From Amycolatopsis thermophila (GTDB lineage: Bacteria; Actinomycetota; Actinomycetes; Mycobacteriales; Pseudonocardiaceae): a stretch of 64,000 nucleotides of DNA. Both the position numbers and the translations under genes were made by a program. The notes beneath the pieces are model-generated. The model did no database searches, had not been told where the DNA came from, and worked only from the letters and a program-made list of their open reading frames with translations. Shown one piece after another: positions 1-7,142 of this stretch (positions are counted from its first letter, which is position 1; each line of letters begins with the position of its first letter). The stretch lies in assembly GCF_030814215.1 (NCBI RefSeq), contig NZ_JAUSUT010000001.1:3534001-3598000 (forward strand). The letters run 5' to 3'.

Positions 1-92
1 GTGTGGTGTCCAGCAGGGCGACCGACGAGCTGCACATGCGGCAGTACTACGCCACCTGGCTGGACCTGATGACGGAGGGTGCACCGCGATGA
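1..92 (+). CDS. Rieske non-heme iron oxygenase alpha subunit, C-terminal end (partial)
   Basis: Only the last 29 codons are present, open from the left edge in frame from base 3 and ending in TGA at 90-92. The tail reads QYYATWLDLMTEG near its end, the kind of C-terminus seen on large subunits of aromatic-ring hydroxylating dioxygenases. The stop overlaps the ATG of the beta-subunit gene (ATGA), indicating translational coupling. The Rieske centre and iron site lie outside the window, so the alpha-subunit call rests mainly on the adjacent beta subunit and the rest of the operon. Confidence 0.75.
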   Translation, partial: VVSSRATDELHMRQYYATWLDLMTEGAPR

Positions 93-688
93 GCCCGCAC
101 ATCCCCCCGCAGTTCGCCGACACGTCGTCGTGGTCCTACCACATCGACAACGACTACTACCGGGAGCTGCGCCGCCAGTCGGACCTGCTCCGGGAGGACT
201 GGCCGGAGTCGGACACGGACGAGCTCGTGCGGGCGAGCGCGTTTCTCACCGGCGAAGCGCGGCTGGTCGACGAAGGCCGCTTCAACGACTGGCTCGACCT
301 GTTCACCGACGACTGCCTCTACTGGGTCCCGGTGACCCCCGGCGGCGGTGACCCGACCGTGGAGGTGTCGCACGCGTTCGACGACCGGCGGCGGCTCACC
401 GACCGCGTGTACTGGTTGCGGACCGGGCTGGCCTTCTGCCAGATCCCGGCTTCCCGGACGAGGCGGGTGATCGGCAACGTGGAGACCACGGTCGATCCGT
501 CGACCGGGGACCGGCTGGTGCGCTCCAACTTCGTCGTGCACGAGTTCCGCGCCGGTGTCACCAAGACCTACCCCGGGTGGTACGGGCACGTCCTGGTGCC
601 GTCCGGCGATGGCTGGCGGATCAAGCTCAAGCAGGTGAACCTGCTCGACTCCGACCAGCTCCACGAGAACCTGACGCTGGTGTTCTGA
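89..688 (+). CDS. Aromatic-ring-hydroxylating dioxygenase beta (small) subunit
   Basis: A 199-aa protein of the usual length for the small subunit of Rieske dioxygenases, a cone-shaped SnoaL-like fold that packs against alpha subunits. Typical features are EARLVDEGRFNDWLDLF followed by DDCLYWVP, an LRTGLAFCQIPASRTRRVIGNV stretch in two parts, and a C-terminal LKQVNLLDSDQ. It starts at ATG 89, overlapping the alpha-subunit stop. With the gamma-glutamylation genes downstream, the likely substrate is aniline or another arylamine. The substrate is inferred from context; the subunit family is clear. Confidence 0.93.
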   Translation: MSPHIPPQFADTSSWSYHIDNDYYRELRRQSDLLREDWPESDTDELVRASAFLTGEARLVDEGRFNDWLDLFTDDCLYWVPVTPGGGDPTVEVSHAFDDRRRLTDRVYWLRTGLAFCQIPASRTRRVIGNVETTVDPSTGDRLVRSNFVVHEFRAGVTKTYPGWYGHVLVPSGDGWRIKLKQVNLLDSDQLHENLTLVF

Positions 689-1000
689 ATGACCGCCGAC
701 GACAACGCGGTGACGCGGCAGTCGCGAGAGGATGCGACCGAACTCGAGGCGCTTCGCCAGGAGAACGCCCTCCTCCGCCGTCGGGCCGCGCGGCTGGAGC
801 GCGACCTGGCGAGCGTCGCGCCACTCGTCGAACAGGTCAAGCACCTGTCCTTCTGGGACTTCGCCCCGTACGGCGTCGCACCCGACGAGAGCTGGGTCGC
901 GGTCGATCGCGGCAAGGCCACGGCCGTGATGGGCGCACTCGCCCGGATCGACCACTGGAACCCGTGGAGCACGACGATCGAACCGAGGCCACAACCATGA
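689..1000 (+). CDS. Small hypothetical protein with N-terminal coiled coil
   Basis: A 103-aa protein whose ATG directly follows the beta-subunit stop and whose end overlaps the next ATG (ATGA at 997-1000), so it is an integral member of the oxygenase operon. Residues about 10-45 form a charged, leucine-spaced helix (LEALRQENALLRRRAARLE) that looks like a short coiled coil. The rest has a conserved-looking aromatic patch (SFWDFAPYG, DHWNPW). I do not recognise a family. It is not one of the canonical five Tdn/Atd aniline dioxygenase components, so it may be a subunit, chaperone or substrate-handling factor specific to this lineage. Confidence 0.8.
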   Translation: MTADDNAVTRQSREDATELEALRQENALLRRRAARLERDLASVAPLVEQVKHLSFWDFAPYGVAPDESWVAVDRGKATAVMGALARIDHWNPWSTTIEPRPQP

Positions 1001-1683
1001 AACCGATCGCGGTGATCACCCACGTCGACCGCGCCGACGTGGGGCTGGTCGAGGAGATCGCCCGGGAACGCGACTACCCGCTCCACCTCGTCCGGCCCTA
1101 CCGCGGCGACGAACTGCCCGACCTCGGACGGGTCGGGGCGGTGGTGGCCATGGGCGGTCCGCAGAGCGCCTACGACGATCATCCCTACCTGCGGGAGGAG
1201 CAGCGCTACCTCGCCGCCGCCGTCGGCGACGAGGTTCCCGTGCTCGCGATCTGCCTCGGCTCCCAGTTGCTCGCGCGCGCCCTGGGCGGTTCCGCCGAGC
1301 CCGGGAAAGCCGGTCTGGAAGCAGGCATGATCACGGTGAAGCCGGCTGAGGGAGCCACGACCGAGATCGCCGGCGAGTTCTTCTCGTTCCACTCCGACTC
1401 CGCGATCCCGCCCGCGGGCGCCGAAATCCTCGCCAGGTCCGACCGCTACCTGCAGGCCTGGTCGATCGGATCGGCGTTCGCGGTGCAGTTCCACCCCGAG
1501 ATCACGATGCGTGGCGTCAACGGCCTCCTCGCCGTCGAAGGCCCCAAGCTCGAGAAGTTCGGTGTGGACGTGGCGCCCATGCGGCGCGACGCCGAACGGT
1601 ACTTCGCCGAGGGTGCCACCGACTCACGAACCCTGCTGAACCGGTGGTTCGACCGGCTTCCCCACCTGTTGATCCGCGACTGA
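997..1683 (+). CDS. Class I glutamine amidotransferase-like protein (TdnT/AtdA2 type)
   Basis: A 228-aa stand-alone GMP-synthase-type amidotransferase domain. The catalytic triad is intact: Cys86 in AICLGSQLL, His166 and Glu168 in VQFHPEIT. The oxyanion segment AMGGPQSAYDD is also present. In aniline gene clusters this family member hydrolyses gamma-glutamylanilide and so limits its accumulation; here that role is inferred from the neighbouring ligase and oxygenase genes. ATG 997 overlaps the stop of the 103-aa gene. The stop TGA overlaps a start-like ATG at 1683, but that ATG lacks a ribosome site. Confidence 0.88.
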   Translation: MKPIAVITHVDRADVGLVEEIARERDYPLHLVRPYRGDELPDLGRVGAVVAMGGPQSAYDDHPYLREEQRYLAAAVGDEVPVLAICLGSQLLARALGGSAEPGKAGLEAGMITVKPAEGATTEIAGEFFSFHSDSAIPPAGAEILARSDRYLQAWSIGSAFAVQFHPEITMRGVNGLLAVEGPKLEKFGVDVAPMRRDAERYFAEGATDSRTLLNRWFDRLPHLLIRD

Positions 1684-1700
1684 TGCCAAAGGAGACATCA

Positions 1701-3194
1701 ATGCCGAGCAGCGCCAAATTCATCGAACGACACGGGCTGTACACCCCCGAACAAGCCGAGGCGGCCGCGCGTTCCCGTTCCCTGGTCGAACAACACGGGA
1801 TCGAGGTGATCCGCCTCGCGTGGCCGGATCAGCACGGTCTGCTGCGCGGGAAGGCCCTGACGGCTTCGGCCTACTTCGGCGCGCTCGAATCCGGCAACGA
1901 GATCACGATGGCGCCGTTCTTCTTCGACCCGGCGAACGCGATCGTGCTCAACCCCTTCAGCGCCGACGGCGGCTTCGAGATCGAGGGGCTGGGCGGCAGC
2001 CCGAACGTCGTCATGGTGCCCGACCCGGGAACCTTCACGATCCTGCCCTGGGCGCCCAAGACCGCGCTCGTGTTCACGGATCTGTACATGACCAACGGGA
2101 GGCCGTTCCCGCTCGCGCCCCGCACCATCCTGCGCGACGCACTGACCAGGCTGGCCGAGCACAACTACACCCTGGTGTCCGGGATCGAGATCGAGTGGTA
2201 CCTGACCCGGATCGTGGACGACCGGCTCGGGAACTGCTCGCTCGGAGCGCCCGGCACCCCGGCGGACCCGCCGCACGTGGCGCCGGTCGCCCGCGGCTAC
2301 AACTACCTGCTGCTCGACCACCTCGACGAGATCGACGACGCCCTGATCCCGATCCGCGAAGCGCTGGTGGCGATGGGACTTCCGCTGCGGTCGTTCGACG
2401 ACGAGTGGGCCCCGAGCCAGGTCGAGACGACCTTCGACGTCCTCGAGGGGATGGCGGCCGCCGACGCGGCGTCCCTGTTCAAGATGGCGGTCAAGCAGAT
2501 CTCGAAGCGCCGGGGATTCCTCGCCTCGTTCATGTGCACCCCGGCGATCGACGGGTTCTACGCCAGCGGATGGCACCTGCACACCTCGATCGCCGACTCC
2601 ACGACCGGCGAGAACCTGATGGTGCCGGGCCCGAACGAGGCGCTGTCCCCGCTGGGCCGGCACTACGTGGGCGGTCAGCTGGCGCACGGGGCGCCCGCGT
2701 CGGTGTTCACCACCCCCACGGTCAACGGCTACCGCCGGCGTCGTCCGTACTCGCTGGCGCCGGACCGGCTCACGTGGGCCTACGACAACCGCGCCGCCAT
2801 GATGCGCGTGATCAGTTCGCCCGGGGACAAGGCCTCCCACGTGGAGAACCGCGTCGGCGAGGCCGCCGCGAACCCGTACCTCTACATCGCGTCCCAGGCC
2901 GCGGCCGGGTTGGACGGCATCCTCAACGAGACCTCGCCGGGACCGCTGAGCGAGGACCCGTACGCGGCCGAGGTGCCGCACCTGCCGACCACGCTCGCCG
3001 AGGCGGTCGACGTCCTGCAGTCGGACGAGTTCTTCCGCAAGCAGTTCGGCGGCACCTTCATCGACTACCTGGTGACGATGAAGCGCTGCGAGATCTCCCG
3101 GTACGAAGCGTGGGTTGCCGACAACCCCGACACGGACACCTACGTCAACGGGGTGACCGACTGGGAGCACCGCGAGTACTTCGAAGTGTTCTGA
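1701..3194 (+). CDS. Glutamine synthetase-like gamma-glutamylamide ligase (TdnQ/AtdA1 type)
   Basis: A 497-aa member of the glutamine synthetase superfamily. Family signatures are recognisable: ADQHGLLRGK-like N-terminal beta-grasp, IEIEWYL metal-binding strand, DEWAPSQVETTFD (equivalent of the GS glutamate-binding glutamates), GWHLHTS, NGYRRRRPYSLAP and VENRVGEAAANPYLYIA. In aniline degraders this enzyme makes gamma-glutamylanilide from aniline, glutamate and ATP, the true dioxygenase substrate. Start 1701 is chosen because AAAGGAG (1687-1693) sits 7 nt upstream, while the in-frame ATG at 1683 has none. A role in ordinary nitrogen assimilation is unlikely given the oxygenase operon. Confidence 0.88.
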   Translation: MPSSAKFIERHGLYTPEQAEAAARSRSLVEQHGIEVIRLAWPDQHGLLRGKALTASAYFGALESGNEITMAPFFFDPANAIVLNPFSADGGFEIEGLGGSPNVVMVPDPGTFTILPWAPKTALVFTDLYMTNGRPFPLAPRTILRDALTRLAEHNYTLVSGIEIEWYLTRIVDDRLGNCSLGAPGTPADPPHVAPVARGYNYLLLDHLDEIDDALIPIREALVAMGLPLRSFDDEWAPSQVETTFDVLEGMAAADAASLFKMAVKQISKRRGFLASFMCTPAIDGFYASGWHLHTSIADSTTGENLMVPGPNEALSPLGRHYVGGQLAHGAPASVFTTPTVNGYRRRRPYSLAPDRLTWAYDNRAAMMRVISSPGDKASHVENRVGEAAANPYLYIASQAAAGLDGILNETSPGPLSEDPYAAEVPHLPTTLAEAVDVLQSDEFFRKQFGGTFIDYLVTMKRCEISRYEAWVADNPDTDTYVNGVTDWEHREYFEVF

Positions 3195-3217
3195 GCCTCG
3201 ACCGAGGAGAGCTGGTC

Positions 3218-3538
3218 ATGCCCAAGATCGTCTTCAACTGTCCGGACGGTTCCCAGCGGGTCGTCGACGCGCGTCCCGGCGCGTCGATCATGGAGACGGC
3301 GACCCGTTCGGGAGTCCCCGGGATCGTGGCCGAATGCGGAGGCGCCATGGCCTGCGCGACCTGCCACGTCTACGTCGCCGACGACTACCTGCCCCTCGCC
3401 GGCGACGTGGGTGAGTTCGAGGACGAAATGCTCGACGAGGCGGTCGCCGAGCGCACGGCCAACAGCCGGCTGTCCTGCCAGATCGCGATGACCGACGAAC
3501 TGGACGGTGTCGAAGTGACCGTGGCGCCGGAGCAGTGA
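3218..3538 (+). CDS. 2Fe-2S ferredoxin
   Basis: A 106-aa adrenodoxin/putidaredoxin-type ferredoxin. Ligands Cys40, Cys46, Cys49 and Cys87 give the CX5CX2CX37C pattern. It would shuttle electrons from the adjacent FAD reductase to the Rieske oxygenase. A GAGGA ribosome site lies upstream of ATG 3218. The described proteobacterial aniline dioxygenases use a single fused reductase (TdnB/AtdA5); having a separate ferredoxin and reductase makes this a three-component system. Confidence 0.93.
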   Translation: MPKIVFNCPDGSQRVVDARPGASIMETATRSGVPGIVAECGGAMACATCHVYVADDYLPLAGDVGEFEDEMLDEAVAERTANSRLSCQIAMTDELDGVEVTVAPEQ

Positions 3539-4785
3539 TGAGCGGGCGTGCTTCGCGAGCGGGTGTGCTCGTCGTCGGAACCGGGGAGGCCGGTGTCCGG
3601 GTCGCGACGACGTTGCGCGAGCTCGGTGACGACCGCCCGATCGTGCTCTGCGGTGACGAACCGCACCCGCCCTACCAGCGGCCGCCCCTGTCCAAGGCGT
3701 TCCTCGACGGGACGGCCGGCCACGCGGACCTGGTGCTGCGCACCCCGGAGTTCTTCCGGGACGCCGGCATCGAGGTGCGCACCGGCCGGCGGGTCACGGA
3801 CGTCGAGGTCGACGGCTCGGGCGGCGGATCGGCGATGTGCGAGGGCGGGGACACCGTCGAGTTCGACCAGCTGGTCCTGGCGACCGGTGCGCGGTCACGC
3901 CCGCTCCCGGTCGACGGTCGTGACCTCGACGGGGTGTGCGCGCTGCGCGGGCTCGACGACGCGGAACGCCTGCGCGAGCGGCTGATCACGGCCCGCCGGG
4001 TCGTGATCGTCGGCGGCGGGTACATCGGCCTGGAAGCCGCCGCGCTCGCCAGCACGCGCGGTCTGGCCGTCACCATCGTCGAACGCGAGGACCGCGTGTT
4101 GAGCCGGGTGAGCGCGGACCCGCTGCCGGCGTTCCTGGCCGAGCGTCATCGCGAGTGGGGCGTGGAGTTCGAGTTCGGCGCCGACGTGCGCGAGATCGTC
4201 GGGGACGGGCAGCGCGTCCAGGGCGTTCGCCTCGCCGGCGGGCGGGAGCTGCCCGCCGATCTGGTGCTGGTGGGGATCGGGGCGGTGCCCGAGACCACGC
4301 TGGCCGAGAAGCTCGGGCTGGAGGTCCGGCGCGGCATCGTCGTCGACGCGGCCTGCCGGACCAGCCATCCCCGGGTGTGGGCGGTCGGGGACTGCACCGT
4401 GCAGCCCCACCCGCACCTGCCGGGCGAGCTGATCGGCGTCGAGTCGGTGCAGAACGCCAACGACCAGGCGAGGGCGGCGGCCGCCGCCCTCGCCGGGATC
4501 GAGCCGCCCCGGCCACCCGTGCCGTGGTTCTGGTCGGACCAGCGCGACCTGAAGGTGCAGATCGCCGGCATCTCGGACGGGTACGACCAGTACGTGGTGC
4601 GCGGCACGAGCGAGCCGACGGTGCTCTACTACCGCGACGGCGCACTGATCGCCGCCGAGGCGGTGAACCGGCCGAAGGACTTCCTGGCTGCCAAGCGTGC
4701 GCTGGCCAAGGGACAGACCATCGCCCCGGAGGCGGCAGCCGACCCGGCAACGCCGTTGAAGGAGCTGATCACCGACCGAGGGTGA
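3538..4785 (+). CDS. FAD-dependent NAD(P)H:ferredoxin reductase
   Basis: A 415-aa protein of the rhodocoxin/putidaredoxin reductase family. Seen: N-terminal dinucleotide fold (VVGTGEAGV), the diagnostic PYQRPPLSK motif, a second NAD(P)H fold (VVIVGGGYIGLEAAA), the FAD-contacting VWAVGDCT motif and a C-terminal reductase domain with PVPWFWSDQ. The first glycine motif is GTGEAG rather than the commoner GGGQAG. ATG 3538 overlaps the ferredoxin stop (TGATG), so the pair is coupled. This is the last gene of the operon and converges with the YbaB-like gene 30 bp away. Confidence 0.94.
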   Translation: MSGRASRAGVLVVGTGEAGVRVATTLRELGDDRPIVLCGDEPHPPYQRPPLSKAFLDGTAGHADLVLRTPEFFRDAGIEVRTGRRVTDVEVDGSGGGSAMCEGGDTVEFDQLVLATGARSRPLPVDGRDLDGVCALRGLDDAERLRERLITARRVVIVGGGYIGLEAAALASTRGLAVTIVEREDRVLSRVSADPLPAFLAERHREWGVEFEFGADVREIVGDGQRVQGVRLAGGRELPADLVLVGIGAVPETTLAEKLGLEVRRGIVVDAACRTSHPRVWAVGDCTVQPHPHLPGELIGVESVQNANDQARAAAAALAGIEPPRPPVPWFWSDQRDLKVQIAGISDGYDQYVVRGTSEPTVLYYRDGALIAAEAVNRPKDFLAAKRALAKGQTIAPEAAADPATPLKELITDRG

Positions 4786-4815
4786 GCGTGGGTTGCGCAC
4801 CAGCGGCAGCTCCGC

Positions 4816-5235
4816 TCAAAGCGCCTTCGGCAGCACGCCTCCGCAGTGCGGGCAGCTCGCCGTCCGCTCGCGTTGAGCCCGTCGCCGGTGCTCGTCGGCC
4901 AGCCCGGTGAACAGTTCCTCGGGTTCGTCCGGGCCGGCGCGCGGGCGTCGCGGGCGAGCGGGTGACGTGGCGGCCGGCGGGGGCGCCACTTCACCGGCGG
5001 CGGTCCGCTCGGCCAGGCGGATCGCCTCGGTGACGGCCTGCGCCAGCCGGTCCTCCGGCACGGCGCGCAACCGGGCCGGGTCCAGCCGCACGTCCAGCAA
5101 CACCCCGGTCCCGCTCACGAGCACATCGCCGAAGCCGCCCGCGATCGGCCGGCTGATCGCGGCCCGCGCCCGTTCCGCGTGGGCGCGGAACGCGTCCCGG
5201 ACACGCGCGTCCGCCTCCGCGATCAGATCGTCCAC
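4816..5235 (-). CDS. YbaB/EbfC-like protein with C-terminal zinc-ribbon-like CPHC motif
   Basis: A 139-aa protein. Residues 1-80 resemble actinobacterial YbaB/EbfC family proteins: an N-terminal helix (LIAEADARVRDAFRAHAERA), then a strand (VLLDVRLDPARLR) and a helix (LAQAVTEAIRLAERTA). The C-terminal tail is proline and arginine rich and ends in SCPHCGGVLPKAL, a CxxC half-site that could bind zinc. The GTG start at 5235 overlaps the 3' end of the upstream EspC-like gene by 13 bp, so they are co-transcribed. YbaB paralogues in this order often accompany type VII secretion-like small helical proteins. Function unknown. Confidence 0.75.
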   Translation of the reverse strand: MDDLIAEADARVRDAFRAHAERARAAISRPIAGGFGDVLVSGTGVLLDVRLDPARLRAVPEDRLAQAVTEAIRLAERTAAGEVAPPPAATSPARPRRPRAGPDEPEELFTGLADEHRRRAQRERTASCPHCGGVLPKAL

Positions 5236-5699
5236 GGTGCACCCCCGGGCAGCAGGCCGGCGAGGAGGCGCTGCTGGTGCTCCGCGGCGGCCGCGCGCGC
5301 CGCGGCGACAGCCTGCACGATCTCCCCGCCCAGCAGGTGCGGGTGGCGGGAGGTGCGCAACGTGCCCGGTGCCAGCCGCACGGCCACCAGCTCGCCGTGC
5401 CCGTCGATCTGCTTCAAGGTCAGCTCGGACTCGGCGAGCACGGTCGCGCTGTGGGCGAACGTGAGACGCGTATCGGCGACGGCCTCGTTGTAGGCCTGGA
5501 CCGCGTCGGCCAGCAGTGGTCGCTGCTGGGCGAGCGCGCCGAAGGCGTCCGCGGTCAGGGTGCAGGCGGCGAGCACGTCGTGCGCGGCGCTCCACGCGTC
5601 GGACGCTTCGCCGAAGCCCGTCGCGGCTCGGGCCAAGGAGGCCGGCACGATTTCGAAGCCACCGTGCGGGAGGGGTTCGTAATCGGGTAAAGAAGGCAT
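5223..5699 (-). CDS. EspC/WXG-like helical protein with YbaB-like tail
   Basis: About 158 aa. Residues 1-90 form an alanine-rich helical hairpin resembling the ESX secretion-associated EspC family (FEIVPASLARAATGFGEAS, later YNEAVADTRLTFAHSATVLAES in two runs). The last 55 residues resemble the strand-helix half of YbaB (VAVRLAPGTLR, then HLLGGEIVQAVAAARAAAAEHQ). Start is uncertain: ATG 5699 is used; an in-frame TTG at 5720 would add seven residues, and neither has an ideally spaced ribosome site. Overlaps the downstream YbaB-like gene. A cell-surface or secretion-linked role is inference only. Confidence 0.7.
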   Translation of the reverse strand: MPSLPDYEPLPHGGFEIVPASLARAATGFGEASDAWSAAHDVLAACTLTADAFGALAQQRPLLADAVQAYNEAVADTRLTFAHSATVLAESELTLKQIDGHGELVAVRLAPGTLRTSRHPHLLGGEIVQAVAAARAAAAEHQQRLLAGLLPGGAPWTI

Positions 5700-5768
5700 A
5701 CCTCTCGGATGCGAGATCAACCCACACGGTTCCGGCGGAGTTCGGCAGTTGTTGACGGCCGCTCGTGA

Positions 5769-6932
5769 CTACCCCTGCCGGATGCCCGCCTTGGTGCGCG
5801 ATGACCACTCGTGCCGCCGGAGCGCCCACCACACCTCGCTGATCTCCTGGGCCGAATCCAGAGTCAGGCCCGACAGCTGCTTGACCTGGTTGATCCGGTA
5901 CCGCAACGTGTTGGGGTGCACCACGAGCGCCTTCGCCGCCGTCGCGGTGTTCAGGCCGGCGGCGAGGAAGGCGTCGAGGGAGGCCACGAGTTCGTGCCCG
6001 AAGTCGCCCTGCGCCAGCACCGGCCCGAGGATCCGCTCGACGAGGTGGTCGCCGACGCTGTGCTCGGACGCGACCGCGACGTGCAGTGAGAGGTTTTCCA
6101 GGGTTTGCGGGCCCGTGCGGCCGAATTCGAGGCCGACCTCGATCATCTGGCCCGCCACGCGGTAGGACTCGTGGATCTGGTTCAGTTCCACCGCCGGCCC
6201 GATCCCGGCCGTCGGTCCCTCGCCGGGCAGGTCTTCCCCGGTGAAGATGCCGACCGCGTCGCCTTCCACGACCGCGCCGAACGGTGCGAGCCGGTGCGCG
6301 TTGCCCCAGTTCAAGATCTGCTGCAGCAGCTGCCCGGACGGTTCCCCCGCCGTCGGCCGGGCGCGGAACGCGCGATAGCGGGCCGTCGCGACGAGCCCGA
6401 ACGAAGCGGCGTGCAGTCCCATGTCGGGCGTGTTCACGCCGTCCCGGAGCAGGCGGCGCACGAACTCGACGCGCCGGGTCTCGGCCGTGCGCGCCATGTC
6501 GAGGTCCTCGTCGCGGTGCGCCACCGCGTACTCGCGGCTGACGAGGTCGTTCACCTCCCACAGGATCCGGACGCCCTCCAGTTGTATCCCGGGTTCGATT
6601 CCCCGTTCTGTCGCCGCTCCGATCACGAATTCCCGCAGCGCCTGGAAGGACAACCGGATGGCGAGCAGGACGTGTTCGATCGGGATCCCGGAGCGGGCCC
6701 GTTCGGCGGCCACCGAGACGTCCTGCACGCGCTCGGGCACCTTCCCGGCGATCAACGAGCCCGCCGCGGTCTCGATGTGCTGCCCCAGCGACCGGCGCAG
6801 TGACGCCGGGGCGACCGCCGAGTAGGTCGGCACCTTCTCGACGATCTCGGCGACTGTTTCGTCCGCCAGCTTGTCCGCGTGGTCGCGCAGGAGCCGCGCG
6901 AGTTCATCGAAGGCGCCGGCCGACCTCCTCAT
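5769..6932 (-). CDS. PucR/CdaR-type transcriptional regulator
   Basis: A 387-aa regulator. The C-terminal 60 residues match the PucR helix-turn-helix (LDAFLAAGLNTATAAKAL, then VHPNTLRYRINQVKQLSGL). The N-terminal half is an all-helical RsbRD-like sensor and the middle a GGDEF-like CdaR module. Start 6932 is chosen for AAGGAG with a 6-nt spacer; the 15 codons upstream lack this. It is divergent from the MFS-led operon, and both sides of the intergenic region carry the same inverted repeat, making it the likely local regulator of the transporter/CoA operon and possibly of the oxygenase cluster. The effector is unknown. Confidence 0.9.
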   Translation of the reverse strand: MRRSAGAFDELARLLRDHADKLADETVAEIVEKVPTYSAVAPASLRRSLGQHIETAAGSLIAGKVPERVQDVSVAAERARSGIPIEHVLLAIRLSFQALREFVIGAATERGIEPGIQLEGVRILWEVNDLVSREYAVAHRDEDLDMARTAETRRVEFVRRLLRDGVNTPDMGLHAASFGLVATARYRAFRARPTAGEPSGQLLQQILNWGNAHRLAPFGAVVEGDAVGIFTGEDLPGEGPTAGIGPAVELNQIHESYRVAGQMIEVGLEFGRTGPQTLENLSLHVAVASEHSVGDHLVERILGPVLAQGDFGHELVASLDAFLAAGLNTATAAKALVVHPNTLRYRINQVKQLSGLTLDSAQEISEVWWALRRHEWSSRTKAGIRQG

Positions 6933-6957
6933 CGCACACTCCTTCCCGGGTGATCCG

Positions 6958-6973
6958 TTGTGCAGCGACACAA
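6958..6973. promoter_or_regulatory. Candidate operator, copy 1 (TTGTG-N6-CACAA)
   Basis: Perfect 5-bp arms TTGTG/CACAA separated by 6 bp, 26 bp upstream of the PucR start codon. The same element occurs once more near the divergent MFS gene. Two identical dyads in a 210-bp divergent intergenic region point to binding by one regulator, most simply the PucR protein itself (inference). Confidence 0.55.
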
Positions 6974-7106
6974 TCAACCGGCGCGCACCTCATCGCGTCA
7001 GACATGGATCGGGCTGGTCGCCGTCTCTAAAGTAGCAGCCAGACCGCACGGACGGCAGATTTCCGAGCGAAGCGGGCGCATTGGCCGGACCCGTGTCAAC
7101 CGCCCA

Positions 7107-7124
7107 GTTGTGGCTGGGCACAAC
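7107..7124. promoter_or_regulatory. Candidate operator, copy 2 (GTTGTG-N6-CACAAC)
   Basis: Perfect 6-bp arms GTTGTG/CACAAC with a 6-bp spacer, 18 bp upstream of the MFS start codon. It shares arms and spacer length with the copy at 6958-6973; the centres are 150 bp apart, close to 14 helical turns, compatible with looping. Confidence 0.55.
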
Positions 7125-7142
7125 CAGCACTCATCAAAGGAG

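Noticed and set aside
4816-6561. A very long minus-strand open frame extending the YbaB-like gene by over 400 codons
   Set aside because: It is antisense or out of frame to the PucR regulator and the EspC-like gene, is Arg/Pro-rich noise, and has no ribosome site; only the last 140 codons resemble a family.
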